Source of the DNA: Pyrofollis japonicus
Lineage (GTDB): Archaea; Thermoproteota; Thermoprotei_A; Sulfolobales; Pyrodictiaceae
Reading direction: 5' to 3'
Assembly: GCF_033097485.1 (NCBI RefSeq)
Contig: NZ_AP028634.1
Coordinates: forward strand, 1,789,126-1,853,125
DNA: 64,000 nt
This document shows positions 53,841-62,686 of this stretch, piece by piece. Positions within the stretch are counted from its first letter, which is position 1. Each line of letters begins with the position of its first letter. Under the pieces are notes generated by a model that was not told the origin of the DNA, did no database searches, and saw only the letters and a program-made list of their open reading frames with translations. The position numbers were made by a program, and so were the translations under genes.

Positions 53841-55256
53841 ATGGCCTCCGCTTTGATCGCATTACTAATTAGCACTATAGCTTCGTTTATACTGGTTAGG
53901 AGGCTAAGCCCAAACGACTACGCTATATACCAGACTATAACTAAGAGAGCCGTGTTCTTTGGCTCAATTCTTTTAACACTTATGGGTGATTGGGCCTATA
54001 GATACAATGCTCAGAAGATACCTGGATCATGGGAGGCCGGTATAGCGCTATCTCTGCTCTCTGCGCTATTTTCGGCGCTAGTAGGGCTCATTGTAGCCGC
54101 TTACTTAGGCGTTGGTGGCTACTTGCTGCTCGTTGCATCCATTACTGTGGCAATGATGAGCATGTATAACGCTATAAGAATATTAATGAACGCTCTTCGC
54201 CCAATAAGGTATGCAGCTCTAACACTGATTTATAGAACTATATATACCGGGATGATCGTGGCTCTGGTTTATTTAGCGCATGGCGGGTTACTAGGTGCAC
54301 TACTTAGTGCAATATTTGCCTCTACTATTTCCGCGTTTTCGGGCTATAGTTGGACACGTAAAGCTAAACCATCGCCGAACTCGTGGAGAAGGATTCTCAG
54401 AGAATGGTTTAGATACGGTTATGTGTATGTTCCGAGCGTAATAACCGTAATCCTTGCAAGTCTTGATGCAATAATTGCTGATAGGATTTGGGGGAAGGAG
54501 GTTGTAGCTGCTTTTTTTGCGACTCTCATAGTGTTCTCCTTGTTAAGAGAAGCTATAATGCAGGGATTCGGCTATATCTCCACATATCTTCTACGGGGAG
54601 GAATTGTTGAAAATACACTTGGGGCAATGCGTTTCTCGCTTTTCGCAATTACACCGCTTCTCGTATTTGCATTTGCCCATCCTGATCACATAATTTTTCT
54701 TATTAATCCTCGTTATAGTTGGGCTACCAGCGCGGTAAGGTACCAAGCGATTGCAGCACTTATGGTATTATACGAGTCGTTCTTGGGATCCATTGTCAGC
54801 GGCCTTGCTAGGGGCGATGCCGAAAATGCACGTAACAAAGTCTTAAAGATATCGTTGCTCGTGCTCTTTTCTAGGAGCATCTATATAGTCCTTATGATGG
54901 TACTACTTATTGCATCATCTAGCAAGGCCGCTGCTGTAAATGCATGGGTGTTTTCATCGATCATTGCGCCGCTCATAACAAGCATCGGCTTCCTGGTACA
55001 CTTTAAGCCACTTAGCAGAGAGGATATCGCGTTCGTAACATTACCGGTCATCGTCTATATTGCGCTAAGCTATATAGTCGCATACTTTATACCTGTACCC
55101 CTTCCATCGCATAGATTTTTCGTAGAGCTTAAAGTTATAGGTAAGCCTTTCATTGTTTATACTTTCATCGCATATACTCTATGTATACTTGCTGACCCCT
55201 ATATTAGATCGAAGCTATCCAGGAACGTGTTGACGAAGATTCTCGGTTCCCGCTGA
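53841..55256 (+). CDS. Oligosaccharide flippase/Wzx-like membrane protein
   Basis: 471 aa from ATG, about 12-14 hydrophobic helices. FILVRRLSPNDYAIYQTITKRAVFFG near the start is the family signature LxxxLGPxxYGLY. It probably moves lipid-linked sugars for surface glycan. An upstream open frame (RGWILRRLGITTAIILR) looks like the usual N-terminal amphipathic helix but has no ATG/GTG/TTG before the TGA near 53776; only ATA or CTG would serve. No glycosyltransferases lie alongside. Confidence 0.8.
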   Translation: MASALIALLISTIASFILVRRLSPNDYAIYQTITKRAVFFGSILLTLMGDWAYRYNAQKIPGSWEAGIALSLLSALFSALVGLIVAAYLGVGGYLLLVASITVAMMSMYNAIRILMNALRPIRYAALTLIYRTIYTGMIVALVYLAHGGLLGALLSAIFASTISAFSGYSWTRKAKPSPNSWRRILREWFRYGYVYVPSVITVILASLDAIIADRIWGKEVVAAFFATLIVFSLLREAIMQGFGYISTYLLRGGIVENTLGAMRFSLFAITPLLVFAFAHPDHIIFLINPRYSWATSAVRYQAIAALMVLYESFLGSIVSGLARGDAENARNKVLKISLLVLFSRSIYIVLMMVLLIASSSKAAAVNAWVFSSIIAPLITSIGFLVHFKPLSREDIAFVTLPVIVYIALSYIVAYFIPVPLPSHRFFVELKVIGKPFIVYTFIAYTLCILADPYIRSKLSRNVLTKILGSR

Positions 55257-55325
55257 TTTATTCTTCTGATATCTTATTTCTTGACAGAGAACCTAACGCG
55301 TTTAAGGGGTTCTTTATTTCATTTC

Positions 55326-55379
55326 ATGACGGAGGCTGCTGAGAGATTAAGCATATGTATTAAGAGGGCAAAGTTTTGA
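55326..55379 (+). CDS. 17-codon upstream mini-ORF before the ClC channel gene
   Basis: ATG at 55326 about 20 nt after CGTTTAAGG, reading a 17-residue peptide ending in IKRAKF. Its stop overlaps the clc ATG as TGATG (55377-55381). It could serve as a coupled leader ORF. Coding status unproven; listed for its arrangement only. Confidence 0.3.
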   Translation: MTEAAERLSICIKRAKF

Positions 55380-57298
55380 TGAAGCTGAGCATTGAAACAA
55401 TAATTTCGCCAAAGAGTTTAAGGTCATTCAATCTCCGCATCAGGTATAGGTTCGCACAACTGGCAGCAAAGCTAACGTTCCTAGAGAAGTGGCTAATTCT
55501 TGGCACCGTCATAGGAGCAGCGAGCGGATTATTTGCCTCATTCTTCTACGTATTGCTTGAACTCGTCACATCGTTAACAGCAAGATTCCTCGGCGCAGGC
55601 ATTGGGGCAAGAGGCTACACAGACCTCGGGGTCGCCGTGCTCGATAATGTAGGCCGCGTAAATACGTTACTCGTTATCCCGGCAATAGCTGGGGGTGCAG
55701 TGGTATCATCGCTTCTTGTTTTCAAATTTGCACCGGAAGCCGAGGGCCATGGTACTGATGCCGCAATTAGGGCGTTTCACCGCTTTGCCGGCATCCTGCG
55801 CACCCGCGTCCCCGTAATAAAAGCCATAGCATCAGCCTTTACCATAGGAACTGGCGGCAGCGGCGGAGTTGAAGGACCAAGTGCATTAATGGGTGCGGGT
55901 ATTGGAAGCACACTTGCTCAACGCCTACGCCTAGGATTATGGGATCGGAGAATTGCCTTGGTCTCCGGCATGGCTGGAGCCCTTTCAGCGCTCTTCCGGG
56001 CCCCTATTGGGACTGCAATATTTTCTGTTGAGGTATTGTTCCGCCGCGATATAGCTGTACAAGCACTCGTCCCTTCACTAATTGCTGCCATAGTTGGCTA
56101 TGCAGTAACGCTGCCCTTCTGGGGCTATAGTGAGGTATTCCCAAAGATACGGGCCGATACACGGGTACTATACACCGCTAGCGCAATTGGCAGCTACATC
56201 ATTCTAGCCTTCTTTGCTGCAATCTTCGGCCTGTTCTACGTATTTGCATTCTACAAGGTTAGAAAGCTATTCTCACACTACGTTAAGAGGACTTGGCTAA
56301 GGCCAGTCCTTGGCGCGTTGATAACCGGGATCATGGGCTTGATTCTACCGCATATTCTTGGGTCAGGTAGGCAACTCCTTACAAGGTTCCTTGAAGACCC
56401 GCACATAGTCTTAGGCTGGCTCCCTCACAACTCAACCACGTGGATAGCACTAGCACTAATAATTGTTGCACTTGCAAAAATGGTGGCTACAGCTTTTTCT
56501 ATAGGAACTGGTGGCAGCGGCGGAGTCTTCGCTCCTGGCATCATGGCCGGTGCACTCATAGGGTACGCGTATGGAGTTATTATCGGAAGGCCTCTCAGCG
56601 GTATTGATCCATTAATATACTCGTATCTCGGCATGTCAGCATTCTTTGCAGCAGCATCGAAGACCCCGCTTGCAACCTCGCTTATGGTTGCAGAGATGAG
56701 CGGTAACTATGGCCTACTGGTACCGGCCCTACTTGCAAGCTATCTTGCACGAGAAATAAGCGGTGAATACACTATCTATGAGTCACAGCTACCCCATAGG
56801 GTGAGGCCAGAGGTAGTCAACATAGAGGCCGTGCTTACTATGCTTCGCCGCAGAGGCCTCGCCATAGGTGTGAAGGCTTTAGAGATACACGAGAGCAGGT
56901 TTAAGCCGCTAAAAATAAGCGATACTGTTGCAAAGGCGATCGAGCTTATAGCGGGACTAAGACAACACATCATACCGATAATTGATGAAGATGGGAGAGT
57001 TCTTGGAGCAATAGACGCTTCTTTCCTTGAAAAACTTCTAGCAACTCCTCCGGGAACACCTATAGGTCAAATAGAGATACGAAAGCCACCTATTGTTTAC
57101 GAAGATGAGGACCTTGTGCACATAATGACTGCACTTGAAGAAGCTGAAGAAGAGGGCATAGACTATGCAATAGTTGTTAACAAGGATTTGAAATATAAGG
57201 GTGTAATACTCTATCAGGATATCGTGGCTGCAACAATAGCTTCATATCTCTATACTACGAACAATAAGAGATCAAAAATAATAAAGAAGAGTAGATAA
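55379..57298 (+). CDS. ClC-family chloride channel/transporter with C-terminal CBS pair
   Basis: 639 aa from ATG at 55379. The N-terminal cytosolic part is about 35 aa, then ~12 helices. Ion-path motifs: GTGGSGGVEGPSALMG (with the gating Glu) and GTGGSGGVFAPGIMAG, plus GMAGALSALFRAPIGTAIFSVEVLFRRD. The C-terminal ~120 residues form a CBS domain pair (IIPIIDEDGRVLGAIDASFLEKLL; YAIVVNKDLKYKGVILYQDIV), likely binding a nucleotide. Exchanger or channel cannot be told. Confidence 0.9.
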   Translation: MKLSIETIISPKSLRSFNLRIRYRFAQLAAKLTFLEKWLILGTVIGAASGLFASFFYVLLELVTSLTARFLGAGIGARGYTDLGVAVLDNVGRVNTLLVIPAIAGGAVVSSLLVFKFAPEAEGHGTDAAIRAFHRFAGILRTRVPVIKAIASAFTIGTGGSGGVEGPSALMGAGIGSTLAQRLRLGLWDRRIALVSGMAGALSALFRAPIGTAIFSVEVLFRRDIAVQALVPSLIAAIVGYAVTLPFWGYSEVFPKIRADTRVLYTASAIGSYIILAFFAAIFGLFYVFAFYKVRKLFSHYVKRTWLRPVLGALITGIMGLILPHILGSGRQLLTRFLEDPHIVLGWLPHNSTTWIALALIIVALAKMVATAFSIGTGGSGGVFAPGIMAGALIGYAYGVIIGRPLSGIDPLIYSYLGMSAFFAAASKTPLATSLMVAEMSGNYGLLVPALLASYLAREISGEYTIYESQLPHRVRPEVVNIEAVLTMLRRRGLAIGVKALEIHESRFKPLKISDTVAKAIELIAGLRQHIIPIIDEDGRVLGAIDASFLEKLLATPPGTPIGQIEIRKPPIVYEDEDLVHIMTALEEAEEEGIDYAIVVNKDLKYKGVILYQDIVAATIASYLYTTNNKRSKIIKKSR

Positions 57299-57301
57299 AA
57301 A

Positions 57302-58021
57302 TCATTGAAAATACCTTCTGAGTAACAAGGGATCATCCGTCATAATGTAGTCTACAAGTTCAACAATATTAGAAATCTTTTCCGGTTCATTAACTGTCCA
57401 AATCGCCGTCCTGGCACCTCGCTCTCTTACAGCCTTAAGGTAATTTACAAATCCTTTTACTCCTATAATTTCTATTCCATCTATTGGTGGATTAACACTA
57501 TATAGACTGAGCTCATCTACTAGATTCAGTGCTAACTGAGCCTTCTCTAAGCTATCAATATTAATGCCTAGCCTAATACCCTTGTCATTACTTCGTATGA
57601 TTTCTAACACATCAACGTTGAAGCTTATTATCACTACATCCTCTCGTCTCTGGAGCTCATTCACGATCTTTAATGAGGGTAAAGCTGCATCAACGTCTTT
57701 TACCTCTATGAATATCTCATAGCCTCTAGGGATAGCCTCAAGGACTTCACGAAGCGTTGGCACAACTTGCCCCATGCCTACATGGATTGATTTAAGTTCG
57801 GAGACACTGCTTGTCTTAACATCCTTATCGACTCCTGCGACTCTCTTTAGATCTCGGTCATGCACCACTACTACCTCATTATCGGACGTAAGCCAGACAT
57901 CTAGCTCAACGCCATCAGCCCCATATACAATAGCCCCGAGAAACGATGCAACAGTATTTTCCGGGTACCTTCTAGGATACCCTCTGTGCCCAAGTATGCG
58001 AGGAGTCGTTTCACTCACCAC
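57302..58021 (-). CDS. Glycerophosphodiester phosphodiesterase
   Basis: 239 aa from GTG. LGHRGYPRRYPENTVASFLGAIVYGADGVELDVWLTSDNEVVVVHD carries the HRG, PENT and ELDV/H-D catalytic and metal residues of GDPD enzymes. IFIEVKD and ISFNVDVLEIIRSND follow. It hydrolyses glycerophosphodiesters to glycerol phosphate plus alcohol. Near an MFS transporter and glycerol kinase. Converges with the ClC gene, 4-bp gap. Confidence 0.92.
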   Translation of the reverse strand: MVSETTPRILGHRGYPRRYPENTVASFLGAIVYGADGVELDVWLTSDNEVVVVHDRDLKRVAGVDKDVKTSSVSELKSIHVGMGQVVPTLREVLEAIPRGYEIFIEVKDVDAALPSLKIVNELQRREDVVIISFNVDVLEIIRSNDKGIRLGINIDSLEKAQLALNLVDELSLYSVNPPIDGIEIIGVKGFVNYLKAVRERGARTAIWTVNEPEKISNIVELVDYIMTDDPLLLRRYFQ

Positions 58022-58088
58022 TCTCTTATTCTCACACAGTAATTATTTAATTATCCTGTTACCTGATACAAGAAAAACGGGTTAGGCC

Positions 58089-58985
58089 GTGCAGCCCATT
58101 GTCGCTATTGCATCCCTTGTGCTAACGTTTATCGGGTTCCTTACAGCGCTCGCATATGTCTCTGCTCGCCGCCTACTAAAACCTCCACGAAAGGTAGAAG
58201 AATGGAGTCCTCGTGATCTTGGCTTCGATTTTAAAGATGTAGAAGTTGTTACAAGAGATAATGTGAAATTACGCGGCTGGTTTATTGATGTAGGCGGTAA
58301 GAAGACCGTCATAGCTATACATGGATATACTTCAAGTAAGTGGGATACAGGATATATGAAGCCTGTTTTGGAGCTTCTCGCGAAAAGTGGTTACAATGTC
58401 GCAATGTTCGATTTTAGGGCGCACGGTTCAAGCGAAGGGGAATACACTACTCTCGGTTACACAGAGATCGAGGATTATAAAGAGATAATATCTTGGATTA
58501 AGAATCAGTTCCCTGATAAAGCCGTGAAAATAGGCGTAATAGGCTACTCCATGGGTGGAGCTGTTTCTATAATGCTTAATGCATTAGAAGACAGAGTTGA
58601 CGCGACAATAGCTGATAGCCCGTATATTAATATCGTATCGTCGGGAAAGAGGTGGATCAAACGCATTAAGGGCCCAATGAGGTATCTTCTTCTCCTCTCC
58701 TATCCATTAATAATTAGATTCGCATCAAGAATCGCAAAAGTAGACGTAGACGCACTTAATATGATGAACTATGCTGATAAACTCAAAAAGCCTCTTTTAG
58801 TTATTGCAGGCAAAGAAGATGATCTCGTCTCTCTTGACGAAGTAAAAAAGTTTTACGAAAAAGCTGTTTCTTCCGGCAAGCACGTCGAATTATGGATTAC
58901 TGATGCTAGGCATGTCGAATCTATTCTAAAATATCCTCAAGAGTATAGAGAGAAAGTAATTTCATTTCTTGAGAGGTGGTTATGA
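58089..58985 (+). CDS. Membrane-anchored alpha/beta hydrolase
   Basis: 298 aa from GTG. An N-terminal membrane helix (about 3-25) precedes the hydrolase fold. AIHGYTSSKWDTGYM gives the oxyanion HG, GYSMGGAVS the nucleophile Ser, AGKEDDLVSL the Asp and DARHVES the His. Family: serine hydrolases of the BAAT/acyl-CoA thioester or peptidase S9-like type; the substrate is unknown. It ends in an ATGA-type overlap with the MFS gene, so the two are cotranscribed. Confidence 0.85.
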   Translation: MQPIVAIASLVLTFIGFLTALAYVSARRLLKPPRKVEEWSPRDLGFDFKDVEVVTRDNVKLRGWFIDVGGKKTVIAIHGYTSSKWDTGYMKPVLELLAKSGYNVAMFDFRAHGSSEGEYTTLGYTEIEDYKEIISWIKNQFPDKAVKIGVIGYSMGGAVSIMLNALEDRVDATIADSPYINIVSSGKRWIKRIKGPMRYLLLLSYPLIIRFASRIAKVDVDALNMMNYADKLKKPLLVIAGKEDDLVSLDEVKKFYEKAVSSGKHVELWITDARHVESILKYPQEYREKVISFLERWL

Positions 58986-60274
58986 TGAGCGACAAAAAGA
59001 TCCCAAACATTACGGCTATACTATTCTCGCTTGCAATGCTTGTTCTATTTTATTTTGCCGGTGACTACATGTTAGCAGCAGTAATAAAGCCAATGTGGAA
59101 AGAGGGCATCATACCTGGCGACGAAAAAACTTGGAGAGTATACGCAAGCTTATTGAAGACGGTGCCTGGATACGTTGGACTGGCCTTAACATTCCTTTGG
59201 GGAATATTGGCTGATAGGCTCGGCCGTCCAAGGCTCCTGCTTACACTAGGCCTCTTGATCGGATTTTCACTCACAATGGTGGGCCTAGCAACGAACTATG
59301 CATATCTGCTTGCAGTACTAATAGTATTCGGCGTCGCGAAGATAGGAATAGGACCGGTCATCTACGCCTTCATACCCGATATAATGCCTCCGGAGAAAAG
59401 GGGTACAGGCTATGCAGCATACTATGCGCCAAGTGTACTCGGTTTCCTCGTGGGCATGGTTATTGGGGGTATTCTATTCTATTGGCGAGTAGCATATCTC
59501 TTGACAGGGCTCATGGTGATTTTCTTTACAATACCGCTCTACGTATTCTCGCATAGGATAAGAATAGGTGAGGCCGAGAAGCCGGCAAGGCTAGAGGCCT
59601 ATAGTCTGCGCAAGGCGCTTAGGGCAGCCATGAATAGGACCGTATTAATAATGATGTTGCAGATAATCCCTTGGACCATTCCGTGGGGCTTCATAACGCT
59701 CTACGCTGTAGATTACCTCATGACGAGGTGGGGTATAACTAAAGAGGTTGCAAGCGGTGTTCTAGCTATAGCGTCAATATCGATAGCGTTAGGCCATATA
59801 ATTGGTGGAAAGTTATCAGATAGCCGTGTCAACAAAGGCGATGTGCTTGGACGAGTAAAAATCTCAGCTATAGGGATAATAATCGGATACTTAGCTATGT
59901 TAGGGATGTTCGTGTACCCCTATCCCTATGGCTCTACTTCGCTTAAAGCACTACTGCCTCCAACAATTCTAGCACTAGCAGGCCTACTATTCACAACATT
60001 TGCTTACCCAAACATAAGCTCAATTATCAGCGAGTGTGTACGCCCAGAGTATAGGGGGACTGTATTCTCAGTATACAATATACTGAATACCGCTGGGTGG
60101 GCTACAGGGCCAGCGCTATACAGCCTACTTGTAGAGTGGTTCATGGACACTTATCCCGAACGGACAGCAATAATGTATGCGGCTGTAGTACTTGAGTCGC
60201 TATGGCTTGTGAGCCTGGCCGCATGGCTTGTAGTTGCAAAGACTTATCCAAAAGACCGTATAAGTCTACAATAA
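58982..60274 (+). CDS. Major facilitator superfamily transporter
   Basis: 430 aa from ATG at 58982 (GAGGTGGTT upstream), about 12 helices. GILADRLGRPRLLLTLG between helices 2 and 3 is the MFS loop signature. GHIIGGKLSDSRVNKGDVLGR sits between helices 8 and 9. Substrate not identified; the convergent glycerol kinase (13-bp gap) and nearby GDPD make a glycerol, glycerophosphodiester or sugar substrate plausible (inference). Confidence 0.83.
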   Translation: MMSDKKIPNITAILFSLAMLVLFYFAGDYMLAAVIKPMWKEGIIPGDEKTWRVYASLLKTVPGYVGLALTFLWGILADRLGRPRLLLTLGLLIGFSLTMVGLATNYAYLLAVLIVFGVAKIGIGPVIYAFIPDIMPPEKRGTGYAAYYAPSVLGFLVGMVIGGILFYWRVAYLLTGLMVIFFTIPLYVFSHRIRIGEAEKPARLEAYSLRKALRAAMNRTVLIMMLQIIPWTIPWGFITLYAVDYLMTRWGITKEVASGVLAIASISIALGHIIGGKLSDSRVNKGDVLGRVKISAIGIIIGYLAMLGMFVYPYPYGSTSLKALLPPTILALAGLLFTTFAYPNISSIISECVRPEYRGTVFSVYNILNTAGWATGPALYSLLVEWFMDTYPERTAIMYAAVVLESLWLVSLAAWLVVAKTYPKDRISLQ

Positions 60275-60287
60275 CCTGGCTGTTTTG

Positions 60288-61859
60288 CTAACTATATGCC
60301 CATGGAACTTCGCGTGCCCAGCCTAAGGCTCTGCGCAGAGCTGCGCGCCAACCACTGTAGAGCTTATCGCGCTTCTCCGGCTCCATGCTCGGCTTAAACA
60401 CTTTCTCGGGACGCCAGAGCCTCTTTACGTCTTCCACGTTTTTCCACAAGCCTCCAGCTATTCCTGCAAGGAATGCAGCACCCAAGCTTGTTGTTTCTTT
60501 GACGAGAGGCCTTAGCACCTCTATACCGAGGATGTCGGCTAGGAATTGCATTAGAAAGTCGCTTTTCGATACACCGCCATCTGTTTTCAGAGCAGTTATT
60601 TCAAGGCCCGATTCCTCCCTTATAACCTCAACAACATCTCTCGTCATATACGCTATTGACTCCATTACCGCGCGCACTATGTGTCTTCTCTCAGTAGCTC
60701 GTGTCAAACCTATAATGAGCCCTCTTGCATATGGATCCCAGTACGGCGCTCCTAGACCAGTAAATGCTGGAACGAAGTATACTCCACCCGTATCCTTGGC
60801 AGCCTCGGCGAGGGCGTCAACCTCGCCCGGTACCTCTATGATTTTTAAGCCATCCCTTAGCCATTGAATAGCGGCACCCGTTGCGAAGATACTGCCCTCG
60901 ATGGCATAATAGGCGTCCATAGGCCTCATGGAATAATATACTGTAGTAAGCAGCCCTCTCCGAGAATACACTATGTCTTTACCGGTGTTGACAAGGATAA
61001 AGGTACCTGTCCCGTATGTGGCTTTCATGTCTGATTTATTGAACCCTGCTTGACCGATGAGCGCTGCTTGCTGATCACCTATGATACTGCACACAGGGAT
61101 CTCCGCCCCAATAAGTTTCGAGGCCTCAGGACCGGTATGGCCATAACACTCTTTATGGCTTGAAGGCATCGGTAGAGGCAAAGCAGCCTCCGGAATCTTG
61201 TCCATTATCTCGAGAAGTTCGTTGTCCCACTCAAGCTTCTCTATGTTAAAGAGCATAGTTCGAGATGCATTACTATAATCGGTTACGTGGGTGCCTCTTT
61301 TCTCGGGTGTCGGAACATCTCGTGCGCCATGCGTTAATTGCCATACGAGCCATGAATCAATCGTGCCTACAACTGCTTCGCCCCTTTCGAGCCTTGTTCT
61401 AAGTCCCTCAATGTTGTTCATTAGCCACATTATTTTTGTTGCCGAGAAATAAGGATCAGGAATAAGTCCCGTCTTCCTATGTATTAGTTCACCGTAATTG
61501 CGCTTAAGCTCCTCACTGATATCAGCTGTTCTCCTATCTTGCCAGACAATTGCATTGTATAGTGGCTGCCCTGTCCTCGTGTCCCAGACAACGACTGTTT
61601 CTCGCTGATTAGTAATGCCTATAGAGACTATCTTCTTAGGATTTATTCCGCTGTTTTTTATGGCTTCGTGCACTACTTTTTTCGTGTTGTTCCATATCTC
61701 TAGGGGGTCGTGCTCAACCCAGCCTGGACGGGGATAGATTTGCCTATGCTCACGGTAGCTAATACCATTAGCTACCGGTAAACCATCTTCATTAAAGATT
61801 ATTGCTCTAGTCCCGGTAGTACCTTGGTCTATTGCGAGTACATATCGATCCGACACCAA
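60288..61859 (-). CDS. glpK: Glycerol kinase
   Basis: 523 aa from TTG. AIDQGTTGTRAIIFNEDG (phosphate 1), YNAIVWQDRRTADI, GDQQAALIGQAGF, KATYGTGTFILVNTG, FVPAFTGLGAPYWDPYARG and LKTDGGVSKSDFLMQF cover the FGGY kinase active site. Converts glycerol to sn-glycerol 3-phosphate. Archaeal lipids use glycerol 1-phosphate, so it probably serves glycerol catabolism. Converges with the MFS transporter gene. Confidence 0.95.
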   Translation of the reverse strand: MVSDRYVLAIDQGTTGTRAIIFNEDGLPVANGISYREHRQIYPRPGWVEHDPLEIWNNTKKVVHEAIKNSGINPKKIVSIGITNQRETVVVWDTRTGQPLYNAIVWQDRRTADISEELKRNYGELIHRKTGLIPDPYFSATKIMWLMNNIEGLRTRLERGEAVVGTIDSWLVWQLTHGARDVPTPEKRGTHVTDYSNASRTMLFNIEKLEWDNELLEIMDKIPEAALPLPMPSSHKECYGHTGPEASKLIGAEIPVCSIIGDQQAALIGQAGFNKSDMKATYGTGTFILVNTGKDIVYSRRGLLTTVYYSMRPMDAYYAIEGSIFATGAAIQWLRDGLKIIEVPGEVDALAEAAKDTGGVYFVPAFTGLGAPYWDPYARGLIIGLTRATERRHIVRAVMESIAYMTRDVVEVIREESGLEITALKTDGGVSKSDFLMQFLADILGIEVLRPLVKETTSLGAAFLAGIAGGLWKNVEDVKRLWRPEKVFKPSMEPEKRDKLYSGWRAALRRALGWAREVPWAYS

Positions 61860-61934
61860 GAGGGCTAACCGGGATAGTATATTAAGGATGCGGCTTAATT
61901 GCTATATGCACGGCTACATAGCTTGTACCACATC

Positions 61935-62243
61935 TTACTCCTTATGCTTAGCCTCGAAGACGGCAATGCTTTCAGCTAGCTTGACGCTTATGTCGATGCC
62001 AAGGCTCTTTGAAAGTTCATCTGCAAGCTCGCGTAATAAACGCAACATCTTGGCGAGCTTGAGAGGATTCATTATCTCACTAACCGGGAATTTATCAACA
62101 ATGATTTCTGCTTTGGTAGAAAGAAAACGAAATCTTCCTTCATATCCATTTATTTTCCAGTTAAGCTCAAAGAATGTCCTCGACAAATCTATCTCGTGTA
62201 CTTTGTCATCAACCTCAATTCTTATACGGAGTTTCGGAACCAT
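61935..62243 (-). CDS. Hypothetical small protein
   Basis: 102 aa. Unrecognised. Beta-rich N-terminal half (LRIRIEVDDKVHEIDLSRTFFELNWKINGYEGRFRFLSTKAEIIVD), then a helical half (NPLKLAKMLRLLRELADELSKSLGIDISVKLAESIAVFEAKHKE). ATG start. The neighbouring 58-aa gene is similarly small and acidic; they may work together, but nothing shows this. Confidence 0.5.
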   Translation of the reverse strand: MVPKLRIRIEVDDKVHEIDLSRTFFELNWKINGYEGRFRFLSTKAEIIVDKFPVSEIMNPLKLAKMLRLLRELADELSKSLGIDISVKLAESIAVFEAKHKE

Positions 62244-62401
62244 AAATAACCCCGCCGAAGATTGACTAGTCTACCTGCCTACTTAAAATAATGAACCATT
62301 TTTAATTCAGACAATCTTTAATTCTTACGTATTTTTAAAGGGAAAAACATGGATAAAGGTTATTGACTATTTCATTATTTCCGAAGAGGATATATTGATG
62401 T

Positions 62402-62578
62402 CTACTGTTTCTCCTCTTCTTCTTTGTACACTGTTCGAATCGTTATTGTTCCCGAGATATTTGATAAGCTTATGTCTATGCGCTCTGGAGGCTTCTCTGC
62501 CTTGCTTAGCATTTCGACAAACTTGGCTATTACTTCATCGTTTATATCTGCTTCCATGTTTATTTTTATTGTAGCCAT
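62402..62578 (-). CDS. Hypothetical small acidic protein
   Basis: 58 aa from ATG at 62578 (MATIKINME), preferred because the region ahead is unconserved-looking. Pattern: a strand, a helix (NDEVIAKFVEMLSKAEKPP), then two strands (ERIDISLSNISGTITIRTVYK) and an acidic tail. Compact alpha/beta fold, function unknown. The 62244-62401 gap downstream is A+T-rich with no gene. Confidence 0.5.
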   Translation of the reverse strand: MATIKINMEADINDEVIAKFVEMLSKAEKPPERIDISLSNISGTITIRTVYKEEEEKQ

Positions 62579-62686
62579 AGGGTTGCACCTCGGCTTCGTC
62601 AATTACTATTAATAGTTTGGAGAGTGTGTTAAGTTTTAACCCGGTTCCGAGAAAGACTGTACAGCTCAATTGACGACCGCCTAGTC

